A stretch of DNA of 64,000 bases, from NCBI GenBank assembly GCA_018340805.1, contig JACMZG010001863.1:24326983-24390982 (forward strand). Direction: 5' to 3'. Positions 12,086 to 24,897 of the stretch are shown piece by piece; the stretch's first letter is position 1, and each line of letters starts with the position of its first letter. This stretch comes from Microvelia longipes (Eukaryota > Arthropoda > Insecta > Hemiptera > Veliidae). The notes under the pieces are model-generated. The model had not been told where the DNA came from. It did no database searches and saw only the letters and a list, made by a program, of their open reading frames with translations. The position numbers and the translations under genes are program-made.

Positions 12086-12925
12086 CCTCTTTGTTGTTGT
12101 GTTGTTGACTGCAAATAATAACAATTGCTAATAACAATGTGCTAATTTTTAATAATACATTCAAAATTTGAACAAAAATCAGGTAGATAACATTGATGTC
12201 TAACAGTAGTTATGTATGTACCAAGTTAGATTAAAAATAAATCATTGAGTGAATGTAAATACTCAAAAAAGACATTAACCAAAAAAGCGTGCAAATTAAG
12301 GAAATAGGCTTCATTTATCACAAATCCGGCTAATTACTGAAAATTTTGAAAAAAACTAACGCACCTCAAAAATTTCTCATAAGCGTCAATGATAAAAAAA
12401 AAGTTTGTTGGTGATCCAATGTCCAGAGGGATCTAGAAGGCCGTGGATATTCGACCGCGCCTTATTACAAGTATAGATTTAAATTATTCTTATGATTAGT
12501 CACTTTTTAGTATTTTATTTATATTTTAATTTCTAATGTGTTGTTTTCGATAACTCAGGATTATTCATTATAATTTTACATTTTTCGAAAGTAATCATTA
12601 ATTATTTAATTTAATCATAATGATATTATTTGTCTAAGAATTCAGTTCATAATTAAAATTTTAAGACGACCACAAGAATTATATTTTCATTTATTAATTA
12701 TGGCCTTTTGTAAAGTGTTGTTAATAAAAACCTAAAGGAAATATTCTTATTCATTAGTAATTATTCCTCGAAGGAGCAAGTCAAAGCCTACTGGCTGTTC
12801 AAGCAACACAAGTCGATATGTAAGTTTAGTTATCAGGTACCATAAGTTGATGGAAACAGTTCGTGTTTCAGTAGTAATCTGAGTTATGGCGAATACTTAG
12901 GTTACAATAAAGTAACCTAAGTCCG
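12085..12925. other. AT-rich sequence without a recognisable gene
   Basis: Nothing supportable in either strand. Confidence 0.5.
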
Positions 12926-12927
12926 GC

Positions 12928-13215
12928 CGGTTACAAAAACGCGGCCAATAAACTGAATGAATGGACTTCCTGGTTCAATCCCAGCACGGGCCTCTGGAAT
13001 TTTTGTGAGAGGGATAAAAATTCTGTGTATTATGTCCTTCAGAAGCGACGTAATGCCGGTGATCTCGAGCCTGTACTCGTTATAGATCCCTTACCCTAAA
13101 TGAAACTGGGCATAGGCAAAATTTAGGACCCTCATGTAAATTCATTATAATACTTTGGTGTGTCTGCCTTGTAGTTTAAAGTGTATGGAGGTTTGCTTTA
13201 ACATCGAGGGCATGC
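12928..13215 (+). mobile_element. 3'-truncated copy of the tRNA-derived SINE
   Basis: The copy contains GGTTCAATCCCAGCACGGGC, GAGAGGGATAAAAATTCTG and AAACTGGGCATAGGCAAAAT in the same order as the SINEs at 8137 and 30948. It ends after GTGTATGGAGGTTTG. The A-box side is altered. Confidence 0.75.
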
Positions 13216-13274
13216 GCTAAAACCTTTAAAGATAACTGACCTAAGCTTTAATCTAGTGCAAATTACGAGCAGTG

Positions 13275-13535
13275 CTTAACAATTGAGTAACTGCTTAGGT
13301 TCTAAAGCATGAACCGGAACCACGCAATGGACATGGTTCTTGCATAAGCAAGAAATGGGTTGTTTAGCACGGAAACACGCATTCTAAATTAAATTCGCCC
13401 GACAGCGGACCACCGCGCCGGAATTATTTATTTAGTAGTTGTAAACTTATATAATGTAAAAAGCACGGAAACACGCATCCAAAGAAAATTCGCGCGACAT
13501 GCGGACCACCGCGCCTGAATTATTTATTACAACTT
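13275..13535 (-). mobile_element. Dispersed repeat with tRNA-like units, inverted
   Basis: ATTGAGTAACTGCTTAGGTT and GCGGACCACCGCGCC recur at 63795-63915 in the same order. Two GCGGACCACCGCGCC units are in tandem here (13406 and 13501). They are the reverse complement of the units at 11690-11935. Confidence 0.6.
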
Positions 13536-13539
13536 GACT

Positions 13540-15700
13540 TATTTTCCAAACTACAGAATGGCACCAAGTTTGGTGTTCGCTGTGTTGAATCCTGTGGAAA
13601 TTGAGATATTGAGTATCATTATCGTTAGAGTTTTTAATTTAAAAAACATCGAGTTTCTAAGCATTATATCAAAAAGACACTGACTATCAGCATTATTTAA
13701 AGAATTACAGACGGAACAGTTTTGAAAATTCGAAAATGGTGCTGGCACCACTATGAATTAAAAAAAATCTTATTTTTCTTGAAACAAGTTTTTATTTACT
13801 GACATATGTAGTGTTTAACAATCTAATTTTACAATTTCGCCTAGTGATTTTTTTACTTGCACCTATAGTCTACTTTCCTCGTCAATTATAGAGTTACATT
13901 ACGTCTCTGATTAACTTTGTTCTTTATTTATTCATCTTTGGAAAAAGATATTAACTTTTTGCCTCATTATAGAATAAAATGACGTATATTCTATATAGTA
14001 ATGAGGTAATGAGGTTATAGTATGAATACTCATTGATTTTTTATAACAGAAAATTTATATTCGTTTAAAATATAATAAAGTATTAAAAGAATATGTGTTA
14101 AAAAAATTCGAATTATCTTACCTTCTTTTTAGAACAAATCCTAACTATAAAAATATCTTCTATTGTACGCTATTCGTTAACTATTTATCACAAGTTTCGA
14201 ATATTAAGGAACTATGATTAATATTTAATACGTTACAAATATTATAAGAAACCGATATCGATATAGTATGAGTGCTAAACACATACTAAATATTAGGTGT
14301 AGTTAATATATGAGAGAAATATACTGGGAGCCATAGAATCTCTATAGAGGTAGAAGTTTTTAATTTTCTATTTGCGTACACCACTACAGGGAGGGACTAT
14401 CACACACCAGCTACCCTATACTCAGTCATTTTATAAAAAAAAAATAGACCTTCACATCATAGACCTGAATTTTTACGAAGAAATTATACAAAAGACAAAA
14501 AATGCTTTAGATAAATATGATTTGGCTCTGTCAACAAATTGAATATAACTTATAAAACAGTTTTAAGAAACACAAAAATGGCTTATTGTTGCTTTTCTAT
14601 TCAGATTTATTCGTCTAACATATTAATATTTGTATCTAACCATAGAAATGTGACGCACAGAATGCCAAGCAATGAGTTTGCGATGTTTTAATTTCACCTT
14701 TTCTCTGATATTAATCTCAGAGATAAAAAAAACTTAAACGGCTGTTATATTCTCCTCAGGTTACTTTTTCGTTCATCTTTGTCCAAGTTTATCATAAATG
14801 CTTTATTTAATATAAGTTCATTATAGGTACTAAAATAATTTTTATTATGATACAATAAATAATAATAAAAAGGACTCTAACTTTAAAAATGAATTTGAAA
14901 AACTTCAATTCAAAGAAAACCATAGGCTCTTTTTGTTGGCAATGTGTTTGCTACATGTATGCATTAATGTTGTCTGGGCTCCATCCTTGTCTTGAAGAAG
15001 TCCGTTTCTTAAACCAATAGCGCTGTTTTACATAATAATACAGAGCAAACTAAAAACGCCTCAAACCGTGTTTACATCGAATAATTGAGTATGGGGCTAC
15101 CTCGGCAATGATAAAAACTTTGAAACAAAAATTTAGATCACTATCCTAGCCTTTCTACATAAAGTATGATCAATTTTTTTGTTTCGCGACATTTTTTTAT
15201 TTTAAATTTTAACTTTAATAATATAATAAAGCACAATTAAATAAAGCAACTAATAAAACAGTCTTTACCTACAGTAGATGATTTGCTTTTAAATATTTAT
15301 TACGTATTTACATTAGATTATATTCTAGTTAAAGAAAGCTAGTTTTTATTTTAGAGTGGGTTATTTTAACAGATTCACATAATAAATATTTCAAATTCAG
15401 TATACGACAAACTTTTTAAATAAGGAAATTTGTTAAATCAGACTTAAGCTCCTTATTGCTTAAATGATACCAAGAACACAACACACCCGTGCTCACCCTG
15501 CATTGCCTAACTGGACAATGGTGCCTTAGAGCCTCTGAAATTCCCCCTTAAACTAAAACTGAGCTGTTCCCCATTTTTATCAAATAAATATCTGCATTTC
15601 CTCCCAACCCAGAGATAATTGTAGCTAAACGGTTTCTCGGGTTTAGAATTTATTGTGTTTCTTAAATAGTCCAATAATTTACTTTATGTAAGTAAAGTAT
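13540..15700. other. AT-rich sequence without a recognisable gene
   Basis: Only short low-complexity frames are present. No splice-flanked open segments or repeats were recognised. Confidence 0.55.
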
Positions 15701-15713
15701 ATGTATATATATA

Positions 15714-16007
15714 ATGTTGTATTTATGTATACGTCTAGGTCAAAGACTCGTACGATATCTGTTGGGTTCAGTAGTGATGTGGGGATATAGTATAGAGGAG
15801 GGCCCTACCACTTGCTCCATCCTGGTAAGCCGACTGTCCCAGAGAGGCAGGACAAAAATGGCTTTCACTAAACCACGCCGAGCTAAGCAGGCCCGTGAAG
15901 CGGAAGAACCTCGAAGTAGTCTTTATATAGTCGAAGTCATTCTAAAACGATTGCTACCGGTTTCAGCTCAATCAGAAAATCTTAAGTGGTGCAAACGGTA
16001 TATTTGA
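15714..16007 (+). CDS. Doubtful 97-codon open frame, product unknown
   Basis: This open frame sits in a locally GC-richer patch. From codon 49 (ATG at 15858) it encodes a basic segment with KPRRAKQAREAEEP, followed by a hydrophobic stretch. I recognise no family. No neighbouring exon, polyadenylation signal or promoter was identified. It may be a chance frame or a fragment of an old element. Confidence 0.15.
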   Translation: MLYLCIRLGQRLVRYLLGSVVMWGYSIEEGPTTCSILVSRLSQRGRTKMAFTKPRRAKQAREAEEPRSSLYIVEVILKRLLPVSAQSENLKWCKRYI

Positions 16008-16009
16008 AA

Positions 16010-17215
16010 ACAAAAATCATGAATATATTTTTTTACGAAGAAAACATAACATTTATCTTTAAATTGTATAAACAATTATACATGTATGTAAGAGTTTTCA
16101 CCCTTTCATTTGGTGAACGATAACTAAAGCTGATGGAAGATGAAACTATAATTCTTTTCTTATTCTTTATACAAGGTTACTCCAACAGTTGCAACGTGTG
16201 GATTTTTTTTTTGTATTCCTTATACCTCTATAAAAACGCATTAGTTATGTATTTAAGTATACTTATTATTTTTGTTTATAATGCTAGTTAATTTTAATAT
16301 TATAGCTTACTATAATATTAATTGAGTATTAACAAAAACTCAATTAATTCAATCAAATTTGGGAGAAAGCCTCTCCCAAATCCCCCTCCCCCCCCGGGGG
16401 GCCCACCGGATTTTCAGGATTTGTGAAAAAAAATCTTAACTATTTGTTTTCACACAAACAAGTTTGCGACACTCTGACACAAGCCTTTTAAATAAACCCC
16501 TTGACAAGACATTTGGACTAATCTTTTACTGGATTTAGATTCAACAGTCCGTAATTGACAAACTTCATCTGTGTATAGTTTGTAGCAAAATATAATATAT
16601 CTCGCATTAGTATTACTTTAAAACATAATAAATACTTATTTTATTAAAATACATTAGTAGACATATATATAAAATTTTACAAATGCTTACTTCCTGAAGT
16701 TAAAAAAAGCAAGTACCCATTGGCTATAACATGTGGTGATTTAGGTCAAGCCCGTTTTACAACCCAACATGTAAAATAACTCATTTTGATCTGAAATAAT
16801 TTTAACAACGGATGCTTCATACTGAAACCAACAATATATGATATGATATTAAGATTAAATGATTAAAATTTTTTAACAAATGTGATGAAGGATTAAGAAA
16901 AACATATCACTCATATAATATTGTTGTTATGTCATTGTTAGACATAATATTTTTTCATGTCACAAATAATTAATCATAAATTGTTGCTTAAGTCATTATA
17001 AACCACTAATTTTCCATATCAGAGAATATATGTTTAAAATATTGCATTAAATAATTAAAATATTGCAATTTTAAATTGTTATTTAAAATTATTAAAATAT
17101 TGATAAAAAATATTATAAAAAAAAATATTGATAAAATATATTAAAATATTGCAAATTTGACAATTTCTCCTTGCTTAATCAAATAAATCCTACCCTCATT
17201 CCAAATTTCAAGTTT
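16010..17215. other. AT-rich sequence with a short C/G run
   Basis: There is a C-run followed by a G-run at about 16381-16400 and many AATATTGCA-like AT motifs at 17030-17160. No gene. Confidence 0.5.
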
Positions 17216-19250
17216 GGGTCAATCCATTTCAAGTGATCCAGAGATGTTGCTCGAAAAAAATGAAAATTGATAACTTTTTTTCTGTGTTAGTCCTACCCAT
17301 AGTTAGTCCAAAACGCCTAGTATTAATTTTTTCTACAGCCTCCTTCATTCTCAAAAATCACTTTTTAGTTCCCGCGACACCCAAATTTTGAGTTTTTTTG
17401 CCAATTTTTGAGGCTTAATATTTCGGCTTTGGCTTAACCTAGCTTAATGAAACAGGTCTCGTTGAAGTGTCCTATTTGGGTTTAATATAAGAAACCAATA
17501 TTTTTTGTTCTACTGCTGCTAATCTACTCGTGAATTTGCATAATAAGTTTGACCACAAAGACTGAAAATACACTTTTTCATTATTTTTTTTTAACAAGGA
17601 AGATAATATTAAAAGAAATGGTAATAATTTTTTGGTTACTAAGATGACCATAAGGAACAAGAAAAAAAATATTTTAATGTTCCAAATTTTACCTTTTGGG
17701 GTCAATGAATTATTGAAAGTTAAGGTTTTCATGATTTTGGCGTTTTTTTAATATATAAAGCGTATGAAAGAATAGAAATTTTAATAAATTAAGTAGCGGC
17801 GTTTTACGTACAATAACTAGAAAGCGAGAGAAATACTCTCCCCCATTCACACACAGACAATTTCATTGGTTAAACGTAAGAGCGAGGAATATATTAATGA
17901 AAAAGGGCAGCGCGCCCTATCTGTTGATAATAATACGAACTAACAATTAAAGTAAAATAATTAATAACTTCTTCATTAAATATAAAATAAATCTAAAACT
18001 GCACAAACAGGCACTCTAATAATCATAGAAACGGGTCAATCCATTTCAAGTGATCCAGAGATGTTGCTCGAAAAAATGAATTGATAACTTTTTTTATGTT
18101 AGTCCTACCCATAGTTAGTCCCAAAACGCCTAGTATTAATTTTTCTACAGCTCCTTCATTTTCAAAAATCACTTTTTAGTTCCCGCGACACCCAAATTTA
18201 GAGTTTTTCTGCCAATTTTTGAGGCTTAATATTTCGGCTTTGGCTTAACCTAGCTTAATGAAACAGGTATCGTTTGAAAGTGTCCTTTTTGGGCTTTATA
18301 TAGAAACCAATATTTTTTGTTCTACTGCTGCTAATCTACTCGTGAATTTGCATAATAAGTTTGACCACAAAGACTGAAACACTTTTTCATTATTTTTATT
18401 TTAACAAGGAAGATAATATTAAAAGAAATGGTAATAATTTTTTGGTTACTAAGATGACCATCAAGGAACAAGAAAAAAAATATTTTAATGTTCCAAATTT
18501 TACCTTTGGGGTCAATGAATTATTGAGAAGTTAAGGTTTTCATGATTTTGGCGTTTTTAATATATAAAGCGTATGAAAGAACAAAATTTTAATAAATTTA
18601 AGTAGCGGCGTCTTACGTACAACTAACTAGAAAAGCGAGAGAAAATACTCTCCCCACTCACACACAGACAATTTCATTGGTTATACGTAAGAGCGAGGAA
18701 TATATTAATGAAAAAGGGCAGCGCGCCCTATCTGTTAATAATAATACGAACTAACAATTAAAGTAAAATTATTAATAACTTCTTCATTAAAATATAAAAT
18801 AAATCTATAAACTGCACAAACAGGCACTTCTAATAATCATAGAAACGGGTCAATCCATTTCAAGTGATCCAGAGATGTTGCTCGAAAAAAATGAAAATTG
18901 ATAACTTTTTTTCTATGTTGTCCACCATAGTTAGTCCAAAACGCCTAGTATTAATTTTTGTACAGGCCTCCTTCATTTTCAAAAAATCACTTTTAGTTCC
19001 CGCGGACACCCAAATTATGAGTTTTTCTGCATTTTTGAGGCTTAATATTTCGGCTTTGGCTTAACCTAGCTTAATGAAACAGGTTCGTTAAAGTGTCCTA
19101 TTTGGGTTTATATAGGAACCAATTTTTTGTTCTACTGCTGCTAATCTACTCGTGAATTTGCATAATAAGTTTGACCACAAAGACTGAAAATACACTTTTT
19201 CATTATTTTTTTAACAAGAAATAATATTAAAGAAATGGTAATAATTTTTT
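17216..19250. repeat. Tandem array of ~815-bp units (2.5 copies)
   Basis: Unit 1 is 17216-18032 (817 bp), unit 2 is 18033-18846 (814 bp) and unit 3 is 18847 to about 19250 (truncated). Each begins GGGTCAATCCATTTCAAGTG and contains GTTCCCGCG, CTACTGCTGCTAATCTACTC and TTACGTA blocks. The units differ mostly by one-base indels, as expected of homopolymer sequencing errors or recent duplication. Their open frames are low-complexity and unconvincing. A satellite-like or element-derived tandem repeat fits. Confidence 0.9.
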
Positions 19251-19251
19251 G

Positions 19252-19676
19252 GCCAATAAGGTCCAAAAAGTAAAAAAAAAAACGCTGTTCGATTACCGTA
19301 AAAACCTAAAATATGACCAGTAAACCACATATTCAAGTGTGGAGTCTTTTTGTATGTTTTTTGGGCCTGCGAGGTGAAAGAGAGTTGTCCGGAGTCGATA
19401 CGACACTCAAAGCGAGAGTAGCTGGGTTCGAAATCTTTTTTAGTTATAAACTTACATAATGGAAAAAAACGATAAAAATGTATTGTCCCACCAGGATTCG
19501 AACCCAGTACTCTGGCTTTGAGAGCTCATATCGACTCCGGACCACTCTCTTTTCAACTCGCAGGCCCAAAAACATACAAAAAGACTCCTTACTTGAAATA
19601 TTTGGTTTACTGGTCATATTTTAGGTTATATGGTAATCGAACAGCGTTTTTTTTTTTACTTTTTGGTTACTTTTGG
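19252..19676. repeat. Large foldback with tRNA-like arms
   Basis: The left arm (19252-19432) and right arm (about 19495-19676) are inverted near-copies around a spacer of about 60 bp. The arms carry GCTGGGTTCGAA and its reverse complement with a CCGGAGTCGATACGAC segment, so each resembles a tRNA-derived repeat. The foldback interrupts the third 815-bp unit. Confidence 0.8.
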
Positions 19677-19935
19677 GGGGTGATGTCGAATTTATTTCCA
19701 TACAAAATTAATATATACCTTTAATATACTACATACTACAAAAATTGCTAATAACAATGTTTTATTAGCAAAGAAACCCCTGGATAAACCCTATTTTCAA
19801 TAGAAATCAGTATATTTTTGTGAAATCGTTAAACTCAAAAACTGCTGATTTTAAAAACGCTGTAAAGTACCTTAAAACCAAAATAAACAATATGTTACAT
19901 ATTGGGCCAAAATATATAAGAATATTAGATTATTA

Positions 19936-20190
19936 GAAGTGCCTGTTTGTGCAGTTTATAGATTTATTTTATATTTTAATGAAGAAGTTATTAAATTTTA
20001 CTTTAATTGTTAGTTCGTATTATTATCAACAGATAGGGCGCGCTGCCCTTTTTCATTATATATTCCCGCTCTTACGTATAACCAATGAAATTGTCTGTTG
20101 TGAGTGGGGAGAGTATTTCTCTCGCTTTTCTAGTTAGTTGTACGTAAGACGCCGCTACTTAAATTTATTAAAATTTCTATTCTTTCATAC
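19936..20190. repeat. Inverted partial copy of the 815-bp unit
   Basis: It is the reverse complement of about the last 280 bp of the tandem unit (compare 18559-18843), including GGGCGCGCTGCCC, ACGTAAGACGCCGCTACTTA and the AAGTGCCTGTTTGTGCAG end. Confidence 0.85.
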
Positions 20191-20850
20191 GCTTTTCGCA
20201 AACCCGCCATATTATTAAATCTAATATTAATTACGTTTATTTCGAAATCCGTACCAATTATCTATCTATCTCATAAACTATCTATCTCAAACGCCCGTGC
20301 CTATTTACACCAAACTTGCTGCTTTAAAATTAATAAGTCACCTGCTTCAACCTCGTTCCAGCCCCAGATGAGTATAATTATAATTTACCAAATTTATTAC
20401 ACAGGCCAACATTTATAGTTTTCAATTTTACACACATACACACAAAATCATCTGGTTTATAATTCATTATTTCTACCATCAATTAAAAACTGGTGAGTGT
20501 ATTTTAAGCTAATTTATTTTTTAATAATTATTCTTTTAATTTCAAGCCCTTTTTTTATTACGCCACTCGCTATCGCTTACGTACAGTCCTATTCGCTATT
20601 TCCGCACCAGTGCCTTAGAATTCTGATGAGTGAGTCTGTCAGTCAGGGTCAAAATCAAGCATTTACAAAGCGGAATGACTTGTTAAATATAAAAGATAAA
20701 GAGTTTTAATTTTAAAAGTAAAATTGTTATGATATAATCTTGGCGTTAGCAAAATTGTAAGTTTCTAGGTTAATCCAGTCTAAAGATACAAGAGGGTAGA
20801 AAATGCTCTTTATCGCTATATGCTTTTGGTAACTCATTTAGATAGAATAA
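20190..20850. other. Sequence without a recognisable gene
   Basis: A short TCTATCTATC run lies at about 20257-20290. The 70-codon frame at 20497 looks like chance. Confidence 0.4.
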
Positions 20851-20854
20851 AGTG

Positions 20855-21145
20855 TTCTACCTGATGAGTCCTAGTGCAGGCATTTTGCATCTAATCCTCA
20901 GAAGAGAGCTGTGACTGTTCTATAAGTTTCTACAGCTTTAACTAGAAACAAAACGTCTCCCACTAAAAGAATAAGCTTTCCAGTTCTCGAAACCAAAAGG
21001 AAGAAAGATATATAATATATTTTTTAGTTAAGAGTCCTAAATTTTGCCTAAGTCCAAGTTCATTTAGAGTAGGGATACGTGTACCTGACATCCCACAGTT
21101 TGTCGGAACTACTGTCTTTACATCCTTTTTTGAAAGAGGGCACAT
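20855..21145 (-). mobile_element. Divergent inverted SINE fragment
   Basis: On the minus strand the segments match SINE blocks: the ACTCTAAATGAACTTGG-type block, GGCAAAATTTAGGACTC and, further along, CTAGGACTCATCAGG, the last as in the copy at 9385-9592. Confidence 0.55.
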
Positions 21146-23170
21146 TTAAAGGTCTATTCTATCTAATAAAAATTTAAAGTTCTATCTATCTATTCCCATA
21201 ATAATTCCAGGTCTGAGTGAAAGGTCAATTTTCAAAAGCAAATAGAATCAAACCAGGGAATTGAAAGCAAAGGATACACACACTGCATCTGCTTTGTTGG
21301 AATATAGTGAGACTTACTCTTCATAATTTGTTTATATTGTATTTATTTACTCTTAAACATTTTATTTAATTAATATTTATTATAATTTAATATTATTATA
21401 CTTTTAATATTTTTTTTCTCGTTTATAATGAAGGTGTACTTTAAGTTGGTAAATATCATTCCTTTAATACCAACAACAAATTTTATAAAATAATAATTTG
21501 TTTTAACTATTTTTCTACTAAAAACAAAATAATGAGTAAATTTACAAATTATATAAAAGTAAGTCTAACTACAGTCCGTAAGCCTCCTCACCACGTCACG
21601 GTCAGATGCATCAAAATAATATCAGTGAATTTTTTATTTTTTTGTACATTAACTTTGCTCACAAAAAGCTTAATAATATCATATTGCTGAATTAGAACAA
21701 CCTGTTGATTTTTTTGCAAACATTATTGATTTAGGTTGACAAAGAGTATGTTTCTAGTATATCTAGTAGTTTTCAACACCCAGAAGCCATATTTCAGTAA
21801 AAAAAATTTACGGTTGCCAACAATTTACTGACAAAATGTTTTCTGGTTCTAAACTTGACAACACTAAATAGTCATTCTTTTGTTCAACATAATTGAGTTT
21901 AAAATGCATTTGTTTAAAAAGTGACATTAATCTCTAAAAGTATGTTAAATCATTAGTAATTCATAACTTCATTAGTAAAAGGTCGACATCTAACAGTTAT
22001 ATCTCTACAACGTCCCCTCAACTAGGGTAATTAATTTTGGCATGGTAACAATATATTAACTTCATAATTATTGGAGGAAACCAATTAAAGCCCAGAGATC
22101 TCCTGCAATCTGTGAGTCAAAAATTAATAGACATATTCTAAATTCAATTTTCAGAATTATTTGTTTCACTATATTTATTTACGGTTTATTTGAAAAAAGA
22201 TAATTTTTTATTTAATTCATGTAAATACATGGTACTATGTAAAAAATTATCCAAATTAAAACCTCTGAGGAGGTCCATCACACCGCGATGATTAAATAGG
22301 ACTTCTTTTGAAAAAAATTATCATCGCTTACAATAAAAAGAACAAATAGTTGGTAAACATTTTTACCAAGAATGTAGAGTAAAAATCTGATAAAAAATGC
22401 ACTACCAATCTATTTATACTTTTTATTCTCCATTCATCTCACAACATGGGATATTACACTTACACTCAACTATCATGAATTTACTACAGAACAGAAATAT
22501 TCAATAAACAGGACAGTTAGGTATTAGTGATAATAATATTTATAATAAATATTTTTAGCACTAAAACCAAATTAAATACAAAAGTCAGAATTATATAAAA
22601 AAAAATGAACTTGTGATTTCTATATATTCAAATCCTAGACATAAAAAATTACCCAATAAACCAATAACTAAATCATAATTCAAACATGTTTAACGACAAA
22701 TTTACTGTCATTAATTTTTTGATGTGCGATAAGTAGAAATAAACGAACTCTAATGAAAATATCTATCGTTATTTCTAATTTTCAAGACTCAACATTAAAA
22801 ATAAAATTAAAAATGAAAATTAACCCAAGAAAAGAAATAAATGTTTAAATTTAATCCTTCGATGATGTTACTAACTAACTATTTTGAGTCAGGAAAAATT
22901 AGTGATGAAATCATTTAAAAATTTATACTTATTTGTGATTAATCCTAGGTGTCAATAATAATAAAATAAAGTACACAAGTGTTTATCGTAAATCATCAAT
23001 AATGCTAAACAGTTTTATAATACTTATAACTATGTATCAAAAATGAATAACCCTGGATCCTGCTAAAAATAATTATGCCTTCATAATAAGAAGCCCACTT
23101 ATCTTTTTTAGAAATTTAATCTATCGAAAGGATCCGTTTTAATACTTATACAAATGATCCGAAAACTGCC
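21145..23170. other. AT-rich sequence without a recognisable gene
   Basis: No coding signature or repeat match was found in either strand. Confidence 0.55.
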
Positions 23171-23179
23171 TTCCTCCCT

Positions 23180-24650
23180 TGATTTTTCTCCCAGGATAAT
23201 TGTAGACTGTAATTCAGCAACTCTGCCCCATACACTGACTCTAACCCCCAAAAACTGAGACTAATTATACATTTTATAATATGCAAAGTCATTTCTAAAT
23301 TTTTCTCTCGCTACATGAATCACAGACGCAGTTTCATCATTTTTTTGTTTTTTGATAAATGCTTATCAAAAACATATCTTAATTTACTCTTAAGTTCTGA
23401 TACTTATATGAATTACATTGAGCCCAACAGAGTTTTCTGTTTCCTCTAAACTTTTTGTAACAGTACTTTTGTCTTAAAAAGTTCTAAACCTAATTATTTG
23501 ACAGAGATTGTCCCTTTGTTTATGTATATCAGATTCTTTTTATTTTATAAATGAGATTGTTCAATCAATGATATGATCCTTGTTAATTTAATGTTTAATA
23601 ATGAACATCACCTTTATCAAATACTAAGTAATAAAAGAGAACTTGGCAATACCTTTTAAAACATGGATAGAAAATTTGATGTATATAATAACCAAATAAA
23701 AATAAATTAAGAATAAACAGTGTATGATTTTGATTAAAAATTGATTCTACCCCCGAAAACACTGACTCTAACCCAACAACACTGACTCTAACACAACACT
23801 GACTTTAACCCAAAAAACACTGACTCTAACCCAACAAAAAGTGGCATCAGCATTTTTCTTCTCCCTGCTGCTTCAGCAATTCTTCCTTGTAGACCGACTT
23901 CTGCAACTCTGCCCCCATGCACTGACTCTAATACCAAAACATATAATTTACCCCCAAAAAAGTTTAATAATAACACAGACAAGCTTTTTATCTAAAAATA
24001 GCTATTACCCATATGGATATCATTTAAAGTAAAAATAAAACATTAATCCATAAAAAGTAGGATGTGAATAAGCAACAAAGAATGAGAAATAAATGATGTT
24101 ACATAATGATGACTTAAATAGTTATATTTTAATAAGATCTTGGTCCCTAGCCTACCTAACCAAAATAACTAACTAACTAAACCTAACTGCGTGAGCTCGT
24201 CCCTAACTGATCTAGTCCCAACTGGGTGTCCCTATCTATGCAAGCAAGCCTTAACCACCCTTTCCTACGACTCTAACTGATTTAGGTCTTATTAAAATAT
24301 AACATTGAACTTAAAAAATAATATATTTATAGATTCAAACTCTACAAAGATTATAAAAACTGACTTTATTAAAACCAAAATAAAAAACATGGCAAGAATT
24401 ATTTTATTATTCATGTAGCTTGGCTGAGTTATAAATTTAGAAAATTAATTTTACCCACTTAAAACACTGACTCTAACCCACAAACACTGACTCTAACCCC
24501 AAAACACTGACCTTCCCCCCCCCACAATACTGTAGCCTATTCAACCCTGCTACCACATCCTCAACCCAGCTGCCACATCATCCTCAACCCTGCTGCCTCA
24601 GCTACTTCTGCCCCCATACACTGATTTTAACCACCCCGAAAACCCCAAAA
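23180..24650. repeat. Minisatellite region: ACACTGACTCTAACCC and CTGCTGC motifs
   Basis: The 16-18-bp motif ACACTGACTCTAACCC recurs in clusters at 23230-23255, 23755-23835, 23915-23930 and 24465-24510. A motif with CTGCTGCCACATCATCC lies at 24540-24600. The composite CTCTGCCCCCATRCACTGA recurs at about 23221, 23906 and 24605, roughly 690 bp apart, so a higher-order unit is possible. Confidence 0.65.
24121..24306. mobile_element. Short MITE-like element with ~20-bp inverted ends
   Basis: The ends GTTATATTTTAATAAGATC and (reverse complement) GTTATATTTTAATAAGACC enclose about 150 bp with AACTAACTAAACCTAACT runs. A target duplication was not established. It lies inside the minisatellite region. 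Confidence 0.5.
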
Positions 24651-24897
24651 CCATTGTTATTCTTTAATTACTTTATTTATACTGGGTATGATTACATCAT
24701 ATTATTTACCTATGTCTTTCTGATATTGCCAAGTTATCTTGAATATTTTTAGTATTCTTAGTAACATCCATTAAGAAATGTTAAAAATAAAAAGAACTAT
24801 CATTGAAGTAAAGAAAAATCTTTGATAAGAAAAATAAAACCTGAATTTCAGGATTATAAACAGTAGAGAAGAACTAAATAAAATATAATAAATTAGT

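Noticed and set aside
11902..12114. TYVRTYV-type open frames on both strands
   Set aside because: The TACG/TACA tetranucleotide has no stop codon in these frames, so they are open by composition only.
17472..17732. 86-codon minus-strand frame in the 815-bp unit
   Set aside because: It is disrupted in the other units and is low-complexity. It gives no evidence of selection for coding.
24160..24200. Interstitial telomere-like AACTAACTAAACCTAAC run
   Set aside because: It does not follow the insect TTAGG/CCTAA period and lies inside a MITE-like element.
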